DNA from: Alkanindiges illinoisensis
GTDB lineage: Bacteria > Pseudomonadota > Gammaproteobacteria > Pseudomonadales > Moraxellaceae
DNA: 64,000 nucleotides
Assembly (NCBI RefSeq): GCF_004377485.1
Contig: NZ_SNTY01000010.1
Span: 1-64,000, forward strand
Direction: 5' to 3'
Positions 45,121 through 54,663 of this stretch are shown in pieces. The notes under the pieces are model-generated. The model was not told where the DNA came from. It was given only the letters and a program-made list of their open reading frames with translations, and made no database searches. The position numbers and the translations under genes were made by a program. Each line of letters opens with the position of its first letter. Position 1 is the first letter of the stretch.

Positions 45121-47745
45121 TTAAGCCACCGCACCTTCCAAGAAGTCCTTGGCAAAGCGCTGCAATACACCACCGGCTTCATAAATCAGCACTTCTTCGG
45201 CAGTATCCAGACGCGAGATCACTGGCACTTCAATGCTTTCACCATTTGCCCTATGAATCACCAGTGTTAGTTCAGCGCGTGGCGTATGGTGGCCAATCAC
45301 ATCAAAGGTTTCAGTGCCATCAATGTTCAAGGTATTGCGGTTGGTGCCTGCCTTAAACTCCAGCGGCAACACGCCCATGCCAATCAGGTTGGTGCGGTGA
45401 ATGCGCTCAAAGCCTTCCGCCACAATCGCTTCAACACCCGCCAGACGAACGCCCTTGGCCGCCCAGTCACGGCTGGAACCCTGACCATAATCCGCGCCGG
45501 CAATAATAATCAGTGGCTGCTTGCGGGTCATGTAGGTTTCAATGGCTTCCCACATGCGGGTCACCTGGCCTTCCGGCTCAACACGCGCGAGTGACCCCTG
45601 AATCACCTTGCCCTCTTCATTGCGTACCATTTCATTGAGCAATTTCGGGTTGGCAAAAGTGGCACGCATGGCGGTCAAATGGTCGCCGCGATGGGTGGCA
45701 TACGAGTTAAAGTCTTCTTCTGGCAGGCCCATTTTGGCCAGGTATTCACCGGCAGCACTGCTGGCCAGAATCGCGTTGGAAGGTGACAGATGGTCAGTCG
45801 TGATGTTATCCGGCAGCACCGCTAGTGGACGCATACCTTTGAGGGTGCGCGGGTTGGCAGCCAGTGCGCCCATACCTGTCGTATCCCAGTACGGCGGACG
45901 ACGAATATAGGTAGACGTTGGACGCCAGTCGTACAGTGGGCTTTCTGCCTGTTCAATTTCACCCAGGTCAAACATGGGAATATAAACCTTGCGGAATTGT
46001 TCCGGCTTCACGCTCTTGGCAACCAGTGCATCAATTTCTTCATCACTTGGCCAGATGTCTTTGAGGTATACCGGATTGCCGTTTTTATCGTTGCCCAATA
46101 CGTCTTTTTCAATATCAAAACGAATGGTGCCAGCAATCGCATAGGCCACGACCAATGGCGGAGATGCCAAAAAGGCCTGCTTGGCATAGGGGTGAATGCG
46201 ACCATCAAAGTTACGGTTACCGGACAGTACGGCAGTGGCGTACAGGTCGCGGTCAATAATTTCCTGCTGGATTTGTGGGTCTAGCGCACCAGACATGCCG
46301 TTACAGGTGGTGCAGGCAAATGCCACAATACCAAAGCCCAGTTGTTCCAGCTCATTCAATACGCCTGCCTCTTCCAAGTAAAGCGCAGCCGCTTTAGAAC
46401 CTGGTGCAAATGAGCTTTTTACCCATGGCTTGCGTGTTAAACCCAGTTCGTTGGCTTTTTTGGCCAGCAAACCAGCCGCCACGGTGTTGCGTGGATTAGA
46501 GGTATTGGTACACGAGGTAATGGCGGCAATAATCACTGCGCCATCTGGCATCAGGCCATCAGTGCGATTTTCTACTACGCCAGCAATGCCCTTGGCAGCC
46601 AAGTCGCTAGTCGATACGCGCGCATGCGGGTTGGATGGGCCAGCCATGTTGCGGGTAACCGTGGACAAATCAAATTTCAGCACGCGCGGATACACGGCAG
46701 TTTTCAGGCTATCTGCCCACAGGCCAGTGACTTTGGCATAGGTTTCCACCAGTGCCACCTGCTCGTCTTCACGGCCAGTGAGTTTTAAATAATCCAGTGT
46801 TTGCTGGTCAATGGAGAACATGGCGGCTGTTGCACCGTATTCTGGCGTCATGTTGGAAATGGTGGCGCGGTCACCAATGGTCATGCTGTCCGCACCTTCG
46901 CCAAAGAACTCAAGGTAAGCGCCGACCACACGCTCTTTACGCAGGAATTCCGTCAGTGCCAGCACAATATCAGTGGCAGTAATGCCGGGTTGACGCTGGC
47001 CAACCAATTCCACGCCAACAATATCCGGCAGGCGCATCATGGACGCACGGCCCAGCATCACGGTTTCTGCTTCCAGACCACCGACGCCAATGGCAATTAC
47101 GCCCAGCGCATCCACATGCGGGGTGTGTGAATCAGTGCCCACACAAGTATCTGGGAATGCAACCAGCTTGCCTTCATTATCTGGACGGGCCTGAATAACC
47201 GGCGACATTTTTTCCAGATTGATCTGGTGCATGATACCGTTACCGGCTGGAATCACATCCACATTTTTAAATGCAGTTTTAGTCCATTCAATAAAATGAA
47301 AACGGTCTTCATTGCGACGGTCTTCAATGGCGCGGTTTTTTTCAAACGCATCAGGATCAAAACCACCGCACTCTACAGCCAGTGAGTGATCCACAATTAG
47401 CTGGGTTGGCACCACCGGATTGACTTTTGAAGGATCACCACCCTGCTCAGCAATCGCATCACGCAGGCCAGCCAAGTCAACCAGTGCCGTCTGGCCTAGA
47501 ATGTCATGGCACACCACACGCGCCGGATACCATGGAAAATCCAGATCCTGACGGCGCTCAATCAATTGGGTTAAATAAGCAGTAAGGTGCTCGGGTTCGG
47601 CACGGCGCACCAGTTGTTCTGCCAGCACGCGCGAGGTATACGGCAGGGTGTCGTAGCTACCGGGCTGAATGGCTTCAACGGCAGCGCGAACGTCAAAGTA
47701 GTCAAGCTGGGTACCGGGTAAGGGCTTACGGTATTGTGTATTCAT
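45121..47745 (-). CDS. acnD: Fe/S-dependent 2-methylisocitrate dehydratase AcnD
   Basis: Aconitase-fold enzyme that dehydrates 2-methylcitrate in propionate metabolism, working with PrpF. From the ATG at 47745 it has 874 residues and starts NTQYRKPLPGTQLDYFDVRAAV, the AcnD hallmark. Cluster cysteines are visible in AAITSCTNTSNP and CTTCNGMSG, with the swivelling domain ending GADYGQGSSRDWAAKG and GVLPLEFKAG. A frame start 15 codons earlier is possible. It lacks prpB, prpC and prpF as neighbours; prpF is about 7 kb away. Confidence 0.94.
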   Translation of the reverse strand: MNTQYRKPLPGTQLDYFDVRAAVEAIQPGSYDTLPYTSRVLAEQLVRRAEPEHLTAYLTQLIERRQDLDFPWYPARVVCHDILGQTALVDLAGLRDAIAEQGGDPSKVNPVVPTQLIVDHSLAVECGGFDPDAFEKNRAIEDRRNEDRFHFIEWTKTAFKNVDVIPAGNGIMHQINLEKMSPVIQARPDNEGKLVAFPDTCVGTDSHTPHVDALGVIAIGVGGLEAETVMLGRASMMRLPDIVGVELVGQRQPGITATDIVLALTEFLRKERVVGAYLEFFGEGADSMTIGDRATISNMTPEYGATAAMFSIDQQTLDYLKLTGREDEQVALVETYAKVTGLWADSLKTAVYPRVLKFDLSTVTRNMAGPSNPHARVSTSDLAAKGIAGVVENRTDGLMPDGAVIIAAITSCTNTSNPRNTVAAGLLAKKANELGLTRKPWVKSSFAPGSKAAALYLEEAGVLNELEQLGFGIVAFACTTCNGMSGALDPQIQQEIIDRDLYATAVLSGNRNFDGRIHPYAKQAFLASPPLVVAYAIAGTIRFDIEKDVLGNDKNGNPVYLKDIWPSDEEIDALVAKSVKPEQFRKVYIPMFDLGEIEQAESPLYDWRPTSTYIRRPPYWDTTGMGALAANPRTLKGMRPLAVLPDNITTDHLSPSNAILASSAAGEYLAKMGLPEEDFNSYATHRGDHLTAMRATFANPKLLNEMVRNEEGKVIQGSLARVEPEGQVTRMWEAIETYMTRKQPLIIIAGADYGQGSSRDWAAKGVRLAGVEAIVAEGFERIHRTNLIGMGVLPLEFKAGTNRNTLNIDGTETFDVIGHHTPRAELTLVIHRANGESIEVPVISRLDTAEEVLIYEAGGVLQRFAKDFLEGAVA

Positions 47746-47930
47746 GGCTAGGGGGTTAGTCCAGTGGCTCGGTTTATCAATGGGGCACATTGTACTCTGC
47801 GCGAATGGCGTTTCCCAAATTTATTATTTATCATATAGTTAACCCTAAAAATTATAGTTTTTGAAATATTTAGTTACATATTCTTAGGTTTTTACTTTAG
47901 TCTGCAAAAGCAGCGCACTTTTTCCATCAA

Positions 47931-47962
47931 ATCTGCTTTAAGGGTGTTTCAACTTAAACACC
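47931..47962. repeat. Hairpin and CTGCTT-type word upstream of ygfZ
   Basis: AATCTGCTTTAAGGG at about 47930-47944 resembles the words at 13.10, 27.86 and 27.95 kb. Immediately after it, GGTGTTT / AAACACC forms a 7-bp stem with a 6-nt loop (47943-47962). There is no T-run. A TATAAT (47993-47998) further on could be the -10 for ygfZ. Confidence 0.45.
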
Positions 47963-48044
47963 AAAGCTGCATTCTGGATTAATCATTAACACGGTATAAT
48001 GCAGTCATTCTGGTGTTAGCCACTGCTGCTGTAGGAGTATTCAT

Positions 48045-48782
48045 ATGTCACTTGCCAGGCTGTCCTTTACCGCTTTTGTGCTTAATGGCCCGGATGCCGA
48101 AAAATTCTTGCAGGGACAGGTGACAGTCAATGTCAGCAGTTTAACTGCCGATGAATATCGCCCCACAGCCATTTGTGACTTAAAAGGCCGGGTTAATTTT
48201 GGCTTATGGCTTAAAAAGTACAGCACAGAATCCATTGAAGTGGTGGTTGCTGACGACCAGCGTGATGCCTTACAGGCGCATATTAAAAAGTACGGTGCTT
48301 TTTCAAAGTTTCAGCTGGATACTGCACAGCCTGTGTATCCGGCGATTGTTAGTGGCAAAGCCAGCTTTAGCCATAATGATGTAGGCGTGAGCATTGAACA
48401 ATGGCAACACACTGCCATTAGTCAGGGACAGGCATGGATTACGGCACAAACGGCGGGGCTGTTTCAGCCACAGGAATTGCGCTTGCACCAGCGTGGTGGT
48501 GTGGACTATGACAAGGGCTGCTATCTGGGCCAGGAAATCATTGCGCGCCTGTGGTTTCGTGCCAAGCCTAAGCACTGGCTGCATCTGATTCGTGCCGGAA
48601 TTAGTGATGTGCCTGCTGCCGGACAGCAACTGGCTGATGACATTCAAGTCGTCAATGCCATTGCCAGTGCAGATGGCTGGCAAGCATTGGTGGTGGCAAA
48701 GCCCAGTGCCTTAGAAGATTCAATTTATCAGGTGCTGGACTTGCCAGAAGGCTTGAATGGTGATGTGGGGCGTGAGAAGTAA
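48045..48782 (+). CDS. ygfZ: Folate-binding Fe-S cluster factor YgfZ
   Basis: A GcvT-fold protein that helps assemble or repair certain Fe-S enzymes (such as MiaB) using tetrahydrofolate. The 245-residue protein starts LARLSFTAFVLNGPDAEKFLQGQVTV and has the defining K-G-C-Y-x-G-Q-E motif (DKGCYLGQEIIAR, about residues 162-175), with the key cysteine intact. AGGAG is before the ATG. The length is short compared with E. coli (326). Its presence with miaB at 10 kb fits the known link. Confidence 0.93.
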   Translation: MSLARLSFTAFVLNGPDAEKFLQGQVTVNVSSLTADEYRPTAICDLKGRVNFGLWLKKYSTESIEVVVADDQRDALQAHIKKYGAFSKFQLDTAQPVYPAIVSGKASFSHNDVGVSIEQWQHTAISQGQAWITAQTAGLFQPQELRLHQRGGVDYDKGCYLGQEIIARLWFRAKPKHWLHLIRAGISDVPAAGQQLADDIQVVNAIASADGWQALVVAKPSALEDSIYQVLDLPEGLNGDVGREK

Positions 48783-48866
48783 TAGATAAACTGAACTTTT
48801 AAGGAATAGGAAAGAAAGGATTCTTTTAAAGCATTAATACGCAAATAAAGTGCAGACTTAGTAAAC

Positions 48867-49189
48867 ATGAATTACCTCTTTATCTGTAGCCGTAATCAGT
48901 GGCGCAGTCCTACCGCAGAACGTATTTTTGCCAAAGGCTATGGCTGTCACACCCGCTCAGCAGGAACTTCCGCGCAGGCCAAGCGTAAAATCACAGCCAG
49001 TGATATTGCGTGGGCAGATGTCATTTTCGTGATGGAACACAAGCATAAGCAACGGATCAAGGCTGATTTTGCAAGCCCTGCCAGTTCAAAACGATTATGG
49101 TGCTGGATATACCAGATGATTATCACTACATAGATGCCGCGCTGGTTGAGTTATTACAGCAATCCATGCAGCCCTATTTGAATCAGTAG
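48867..49189 (+). pseudogene. Low-molecular-weight protein tyrosine phosphatase-like, frameshifted
   Basis: The first part reads NYLFICSRNQWRSPTAERIF (P-loop C-x5-R-S at the N-terminus), then TRSAGTSAQAKRKITASDIAWADVIFVMEHKHKQRIKADFASP, as in the family. Then the frame is lost: the original frame gives SSKRLWCW and stops at 49133. The next frame, from about 49080, reads FKTIMVLDIPDDYHYIDAALVELLQQS and ends at 49189, which is the family C-terminus. One base is missing near 49075-49080 (run of C). It could be a real pseudogene, or a sequencing error. Confidence 0.8.
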
Positions 49190-49213
49190 GCTTGGCTCAT
49201 GTAAATGGGTCAA

Positions 49214-49834
49214 TTACTTCGACACCGACCCATGCCCCGTCCAGTAAAAGCGCATCAGCCAGTGCGCGGCTTCTCCGGCATAATCAATCCCTACCCGCTT
49301 AGCTACACTCACCGGAATATTGGCCTGCGCTTTGTTTTCGACCCACAGGCCAACCTGCTCGCCCAGCAGGTGATTGTTCAGGCGCTTGTCAATATTTAGT
49401 CGCTTGGTCAGCTTGGCAGGCCCTGCACCAGTCTTGACTGGCTCACCGTCCACATGCACCGCACGAATCAGAACCGCTTCCGGCTGGCCAATTTCAGTGG
49501 TGACAATGTTTAGCAAATAATGCAGGCCATAAATCAGGTACACATAAATGGTGCCTGCTTCCTTGTACATCACGCTAGTGCGCGGTGTGTGGCGTCCCTC
49601 AAAAGCATGGCAAGCTGCATCACCAACGCCTAAATAAGCCTCGGTTTCTGTAATCATGGCACGAACCACCTGCCCGTCATCCATACGGCGGCACAAATAG
49701 CAGCCAATCAAATCAGACGCCACCACCGCAGTCGGACGCCTAAACCAGTCATGCGCCAGAACCTGTGCTGAATTGGAACCCACTTGTTCTGGTTGACTTA
49801 TCGCAGTATTCGAAGGTGTCGGTGATTTTTGCAT
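49214..49834 (-). CDS. mpg: 3-methyladenine DNA glycosylase, AAG/MPG family
   Basis: Removes alkylated purines from DNA as the first step of base excision repair. The 206-residue protein has the MPG blocks LIGCYLCRR, ITETEAYLGVGDAACHAFEGRHTPR (about 60-85), YVYLIYGLHYLLNIVT (about 96) and GAGPAKLTKRLNI. The family active-site residue (Glu in ITETEAY) is present. An N-terminal extension of about 25 residues is variable. It diverges from mutM, making a small base-excision repair pair. Confidence 0.9.
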   Translation of the reverse strand: MQKSPTPSNTAISQPEQVGSNSAQVLAHDWFRRPTAVVASDLIGCYLCRRMDDGQVVRAMITETEAYLGVGDAACHAFEGRHTPRTSVMYKEAGTIYVYLIYGLHYLLNIVTTEIGQPEAVLIRAVHVDGEPVKTGAGPAKLTKRLNIDKRLNNHLLGEQVGLWVENKAQANIPVSVAKRVGIDYAGEAAHWLMRFYWTGHGSVSK

Positions 49835-49966
49835 CTTTAAGCGCAGTGTCCTTGTTTTCTTTCACGTTAAGACCAATATTAACTGGGTTAAGCCTTTTAT
49901 TGCTAAGCCGGTTTTTGCTAAACCTGTTACGACGCGTGATAGCCGTTGTTGATCTGTGAGCGTTTT

Positions 49967-50803
49967 ATGCCTGAATTGCCCGAAGTTGAAACCACCAAAA
50001 CCAGTTTACAACCTTTACTGGGTCAGACTGTGACCCATGTTCAGGTACGTCAGCATAGCTTGCGCTGGCCTGTGCCGGATGATTTATCCAAGTTGACTGG
50101 ACAAAAACTGCTTAGGCTGGAACGTCGTGCCAAGTATATTCTGGCGCATTTTGACAAGGATGCGCTGTTATTGCATCTGGGCATGTCTGGCAGTTTTAGT
50201 ATTTGCAATGCACAGGATGAATTGCGCAAGCATGACCATGTGGTTTTACAATTTAGTGATGGGCAATTTGGGGACAATGAAGGCCAGATCACTGAGTTGC
50301 GCTATCACGACCCGCGCCGGTTTGGCTGTATGCTGTGGCTGGAAAATGGCACGCATACCCTGCTATCAAAGCTGGGGCCAGAGCCGCTGGATAATGAATT
50401 TGATGCCAACTATCTCGCCAGCAAATTAAAAGGTAAAAGTACGGCAATCAAGGTTGCCATCATGGACAATGCTGTAGTAGTGGGTGTAGGAAATATTTAT
50501 GCTACCGAAAGCCTGTTTAATACTGGTATTCATCCGGCGCGGCCAGCTCACTCACTTACCATGCCTGAAATTGAAAAACTGGTGCTGGAAATCAAGCGGA
50601 TTTTAAAACAGGCCATTGATCTGGGCGGTTCCACCTTGCGTGACTATACCAATGCAATGGGCGAAAATGGTTATTTTCAGCAAACCCTGCTGGCGTATGG
50701 TCGTGCAGGCGAACTATGCGTTAATTGCGATACAGAACTTGAAAACCTGAAACTAGGCCAGCGCGCCAGTGTGTTTTGTCCCTGCTGTCAGCCATTGAAA
50801 TAG
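49967..50803 (+). CDS. mutM: Formamidopyrimidine-DNA glycosylase
   Basis: Removes 8-oxoguanine and ring-opened purines. The mature N-terminus PELPEVE begins with the catalytic proline, so the start is the ATG at 49967 (not the in-frame ATG seven codons earlier). The 278-residue protein has the lysine/glutamate catalytic pair, HLGMSG, DPRRFG and a zinc-finger end with four cysteines (CVNCDTELENLKLG ... CPCC). GTGAG precedes the ATG. Confidence 0.97.
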   Translation: MPELPEVETTKTSLQPLLGQTVTHVQVRQHSLRWPVPDDLSKLTGQKLLRLERRAKYILAHFDKDALLLHLGMSGSFSICNAQDELRKHDHVVLQFSDGQFGDNEGQITELRYHDPRRFGCMLWLENGTHTLLSKLGPEPLDNEFDANYLASKLKGKSTAIKVAIMDNAVVVGVGNIYATESLFNTGIHPARPAHSLTMPEIEKLVLEIKRILKQAIDLGGSTLRDYTNAMGENGYFQQTLLAYGRAGELCVNCDTELENLKLGQRASVFCPCCQPLK

Positions 50804-50870
50804 CATCAGCCGTTAAAATAGTCCTAAAATTCATTTGTAAATTAAAATCCGTCTATAAACTTAGGGTACA

Positions 50871-51740
50871 TTAACGTTTAGCGTAATACAGCACCACAAT
50901 CGCCAGGAGCGACAGGCCAACAAATCCCCAGCCGGATTTTTTCAATTTTTCTTGGAATAGCACCACTCCAGCAATAACGCCTAGTATGACCACCAGAATG
51001 TTCATGCTGGCAAAAATGATGGCCGGATTGCTGGCCAATTGCTGATGTGCCTTGATATAAAACCAGATATTGCAAAAATTCAACGTGCCGAGTAGCAAAC
51101 CCAGCGCAGCATGGCGAGGCTGTAAGAGTGGTTTGAACTGGCGTTGCACCGCTTGCCATGCCAGCAATAGCAGCAAGGCAATACTAAAACTGGCAAACAG
51201 GGCGGTACTGGTAGAATAGCTTAAGCTAGAAATATATTTCAGCAGCACATCGACAGCGGCGTAGCCTGCCCATACTGTCAGCAATAACCAGCCTGAATGC
51301 TTGAGCGGACTCACCGACGTGTTACCAGTTTTACAGCTAATAATCAGACCCAGCACACCACACAAGCCCAGTGCAATGCCCAGCAGTTTGAGCCAGCTCA
51401 TAGTTTCGGCAAACAGCAAAAACGCAGCCAGCAGCGACAACACTAACGACATACGCTGGGCCACTTCAGTTTTAATCAGGCCCGCGTACTGTAAAGCGCG
51501 CGACAGCATCACAAAAATACTGGGCAGTAAAATCCCCAATGCCAAAAAGGCCAGCTTTGATGCATTACTGATATGCTGAAGACTCGTCAGGTCCGGTTTA
51601 AGCAATACCGCAGTTAAGCCAATGGCTGCCACATAATTCCAGCTAATCAGTGCAATTGCGCTAAAGCCACGGGGCTTAGACCATTTTAAAAGCAATGACA
51701 CCAGCACGCTGCACAGCGCAGCAATCAATAAGTACATCAT
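50871..51740 (-). CDS. EamA/DMT-superfamily transporter
   Basis: A 289-residue inner-membrane protein with about ten hydrophobic helices in two EamA repeats (first about 1-140, second about 145-289). It would move a small metabolite; none can be named. The start is the ATG at 51740. It is on the minus strand, tail to tail with mutM, and its start lies close to the mscL terminator. No distinctive motif beyond the fold. Confidence 0.82.
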   Translation of the reverse strand: MMYLLIAALCSVLVSLLLKWSKPRGFSAIALISWNYVAAIGLTAVLLKPDLTSLQHISNASKLAFLALGILLPSIFVMLSRALQYAGLIKTEVAQRMSLVLSLLAAFLLFAETMSWLKLLGIALGLCGVLGLIISCKTGNTSVSPLKHSGWLLLTVWAGYAAVDVLLKYISSLSYSTSTALFASFSIALLLLLAWQAVQRQFKPLLQPRHAALGLLLGTLNFCNIWFYIKAHQQLASNPAIIFASMNILVVILGVIAGVVLFQEKLKKSGWGFVGLSLLAIVVLYYAKR

Positions 51741-51807
51741 GGGAATGAATTAAAATACCCTAAGGCTGACAGGGTTAATTTGCTCAATATCATCATAAAT
51801 AACCCAT

Positions 51808-51838
51808 AAAAAAACGGCTGGTGATTCAGCCGTTTTTA
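51808..51838 (-). terminator. Terminator of mscL
   Basis: Stem AAAAACGGCTG / CAGCCGTTTTT with a 6-nt loop. It lies just after the mscL stop, and is symmetrical. Confidence 0.92.
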
Positions 51839-51844
51839 AAAGAC

Positions 51845-52282
51845 TTAGCTCTGGTTGGCTTTGAGCTGGTCACGGATTTCACGTAGCAATTTAATATCTT
51901 CCGGATCAGCAGGTGGCTGGACTGGAGCAGGCTCATCCTGTCGACGCACACGGTTGACAACCTTCACCATCAAAAACACCACCCAGGCCAGCAACAGGAA
52001 ATTAATCAGTATAGTGAGGAAATTTCCATAACTTAATACGTTGATTCCAGCTTTTTGTAGTGCATCCAGTGAGTTTAAATGGTTGGGATTATCACCCAGC
52101 ACGATGTACCACTGGGAAAAATCGACGTCACCACCAATAATCCGGGAAATCACTGGCATCAGGATATCTTTCACCAGTGAATCAATAATCTTGTTAAAAG
52201 CGCCACCAATAATGACGCCAATGGCCAAGTCAAACATATTGCCCTTGAGGGCAAATTCCTTGAATTCCTGAACAATACTCAT
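51845..52282 (-). CDS. mscL: Large-conductance mechanosensitive channel
   Basis: Opens at high membrane tension to release solutes on osmotic downshock. The 145-residue protein has the N-terminal amphipathic helix (MSIVQEFKEFALKGN), TM1 (VIIGGAFNKIIDSLVKDILMP), the periplasmic loop and TM2 (FLTILINFLLLAWVVFLMVK), and a C-terminal helix bundle. The gate region glycines are conserved. GGAG precedes the ATG. Confidence 0.97.
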   Translation of the reverse strand: MSIVQEFKEFALKGNMFDLAIGVIIGGAFNKIIDSLVKDILMPVISRIIGGDVDFSQWYIVLGDNPNHLNSLDALQKAGINVLSYGNFLTILINFLLLAWVVFLMVKVVNRVRRQDEPAPVQPPADPEDIKLLREIRDQLKANQS

Positions 52283-52433
52283 GTTTTACTCCAAAATAAT
52301 GCTTATAAAATATACAATCATGACTTTAAATTGAGCATGAACCACCCGGGCTCTTAAATTGCCAAGTTAAAAGTGGCATTTAATTTAACATTGTTATGAT
52401 CAAAAACAATGACAGTAGATTTCCTTTATCCAT

Positions 52434-52470
52434 AAAAAAACCGCCTAACGACACGCATCAGGCGGTTTTT
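52434..52470 (-). terminator. Terminator of typA
   Basis: Stem AAAAAACCGCCT / AGGCGGTTTTT with a 13-nt loop. It sits about 30 nt after the typA stop. Confidence 0.92.
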
Positions 52471-52501
52471 ACAGTTATCTCCTGCTCAGCGGCAGGACGA
52501 C

Positions 52502-54355
52502 TTATTTACGACCAGCACGTTTACGATCATTTTCTGTCAGGAATTTCTTGCGCAGACGAATGGATTTCGGGGTAACTTCAACCAGTTCGTCGTCTTCTAT
52601 AAATTCCAGTGCCTGTTCCAGCGTATACTTGATTGCCGGGGTCAGGGTTAATGCTTCATCTGTACCACTGGCACGTACGTTGGTGAGCTGCTTGGCTTTG
52701 GTTGGGTTAACCACCATGTCATCGCCACGGGAGTTAATGCCCACGATCATGCCTTCATATACTTCAAGCTGTGGCTCGGCAAACAAACGGCCACGGTCCT
52801 GCAAGGTATACAATGCATAGGCCAGACAGGTGCCCTGAACCATGGAAATCAGCACACCATTCTGGCGCTTGGCCACTGTACCGGTTTTGGCTGGGCCATA
52901 ATGCGAGAAACTGGAGGTCATGATACCGGAACCGGACGTCATGGTCAGGAACTCGGAACGGAAACCAATCAGGCCACGCGAAGGCACAGTGGCTTCAATA
53001 CGGATACGGCCTTTGCCGTCTACTTCCATATTGGTCAGCTCGCCACGGCGGTTACCCATTTGCTCCATCACGCCGCCCTGATGCTGCTCTTCCACATCAA
53101 AGGTCACGTTTTCAAACGGCTCATTGAGCACACCGTCAATTTCTTTCATGATCACTTCAGGACGCGATACACCCAGCTCAAAGCCTTCGCGACGCATGTT
53201 TTCAATCAGTACTGACAAGTGCAGCTCGCCACGACCCGAGACCTTGAAGCGGTCTGGAGAATCAGTGTCTTCGACACGCAGCGCCACGTTGTGAATCAGC
53301 TCACGTTCCAGACGCTCACGGATGTTGCGCGAGGTCACAAACTTGCCTTCTTTACCAGCAAATGGCGAGTTGTTGACCTGAAAGGTCATGGAAACAGTGG
53401 GCTCATCCACAGACAGCGGCGGCAATGCTTCAACGGCTTTCGGATCACAAATGGTGTCAGAAATGTTGAGCGCATCAATACCAGTAATACAGATAATGTC
53501 ACCAGCAGAGGCTTCTGGCACTTCCAGGCGCTCAAGGCCATGATAGCCCATGATTTGCAGGATACGGCCATTACGCTTGTTGCCTTCTTTGTCTACCACA
53601 ACCACCGGGGTATTGGTCTTTACCGCACCGCGCTGGATACGGCCAATCCCGATCACGCCCACAAAGCTGTTGTAATCCAGGCTGGAAATTTGCATCTGGA
53701 ATGGGCCATCAACGTCAACCTTTGGCGGCTCAACAATATCAACAATCGTCTGGAACAACGGGGTCATGTCCTCAGCCATATCGGCTGGATCATTACCGGC
53801 AATCCCGTTTAATGCAGAGGCATATACCACCGGGAAATCCAGCTGTTCATCGCTGGCACCCAGATTGTCAAACAGGTCAAATACCTGATCCATCACCCAG
53901 TCAGGACGCGCGCCCGGACGGTCAATCTTGTTCAGTACAACAATAGGCTTTAGGCCACGGGCAAAGGCTTTTTGCGTTACAAAGCGGGTTTGCGGCATTG
54001 GGCCGTCCTGTGCATCCACCAGAAGCAGTACGCAGTCCACCATGGACATCACGCGCTCTACTTCACCACCGAAGTCGGCGTGTCCCGGTGTATCCACAAT
54101 ATTGATACGGTATTCCTGATTGGTACGCTTATCTAACCACTTAATGGCCGTATTCTTGGCCAGAATGGTAATACCACGCTCACTTTCCAGCGCGTTGGAA
54201 TCCATCACACGCTCAATTTCACCAGCACGGTCGCCCAGCGCGCCAGACTGTTGCAACAATTTGTCGACCAGTGTGGTTTTGCCATGGTCAACGTGCGCAA
54301 TAATGGCAATATTGCGTAAATCTTTTACACTTGAATCACTTGCATTAGATGACAT
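52502..54355 (-). CDS. typA: Translational GTPase TypA/BipA
   Basis: Ribosome-binding GTPase in 50S assembly and stress growth. The 617-residue protein has the G domain motifs AHVDHGKT (G1), RGITI (G2), [11 protein letters not shown] (G3), NKIDRP (G4), then domains [18 protein letters not shown] and the C-terminal TypA domain with RLRKKFL are present. The start [19 protein letters not shown] is slightly longer than E. coli BipA. It is divergent from rsmC. Confidence 0.97.
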   Translation of the reverse strand: MSSNASDSSVKDLRNIAIIAHVDHGKTTLVDKLLQQSGALGDRAGEIERVMDSNALESERGITILAKNTAIKWLDKRTNQEYRINIVDTPGHADFGGEVERVMSMVDCVLLLVDAQDGPMPQTRFVTQKAFARGLKPIVVLNKIDRPGARPDWVMDQVFDLFDNLGASDEQLDFPVVYASALNGIAGNDPADMAEDMTPLFQTIVDIVEPPKVDVDGPFQMQISSLDYNSFVGVIGIGRIQRGAVKTNTPVVVVDKEGNKRNGRILQIMGYHGLERLEVPEASAGDIICITGIDALNISDTICDPKAVEALPPLSVDEPTVSMTFQVNNSPFAGKEGKFVTSRNIRERLERELIHNVALRVEDTDSPDRFKVSGRGELHLSVLIENMRREGFELGVSRPEVIMKEIDGVLNEPFENVTFDVEEQHQGGVMEQMGNRRGELTNMEVDGKGRIRIEATVPSRGLIGFRSEFLTMTSGSGIMTSSFSHYGPAKTGTVAKRQNGVLISMVQGTCLAYALYTLQDRGRLFAEPQLEVYEGMIVGINSRGDDMVVNPTKAKQLTNVRASGTDEALTLTPAIKYTLEQALEFIEDDELVEVTPKSIRLRKKFLTENDRKRAGRK

Positions 54356-54663
54356 TCAATTAAATCCGGTAGTTTGTACACAGGTATGTACACAGTTTAT
54401 TTTACTAGCACCCATCTGAATGCAAGCAACTAAAAATTTGGACGCGAAATTATATCAGAGAACCGGTTACAGCATTGGTTTTTTTAAACCCCTCATACTG
54501 GTTACTTTGTAACCACTCCATCGGGCCAGAAAAATCAGTTCAAACTTTTTCATCTTGCCTTGATTCTAAAGGTTTAGATTTTCATTGTGACGCACGCAGA
54601 ATTCACAAGCCAAGTTCTGCTAAAATTTCAGTTTTTACACCAGATACATTACAGGGGCATGGC
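54356..54663. promoter_or_regulatory. Divergent typA-rsmC region with typA promoter and direct repeat
   Basis: For typA, an extended -10 element TGA-TATAAT lies at 54449-54457 on the minus strand (TATAAT at 54449-54454), with no strong -35. Between it and typA is a perfect direct repeat, TGTACACAG at 54375-54383 and 54387-54395, 12-bp period. For rsmC the ATG at 54664 has AGGGG seven bases upstream. No other gene is visible in the 308 nt. Confidence 0.5.
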
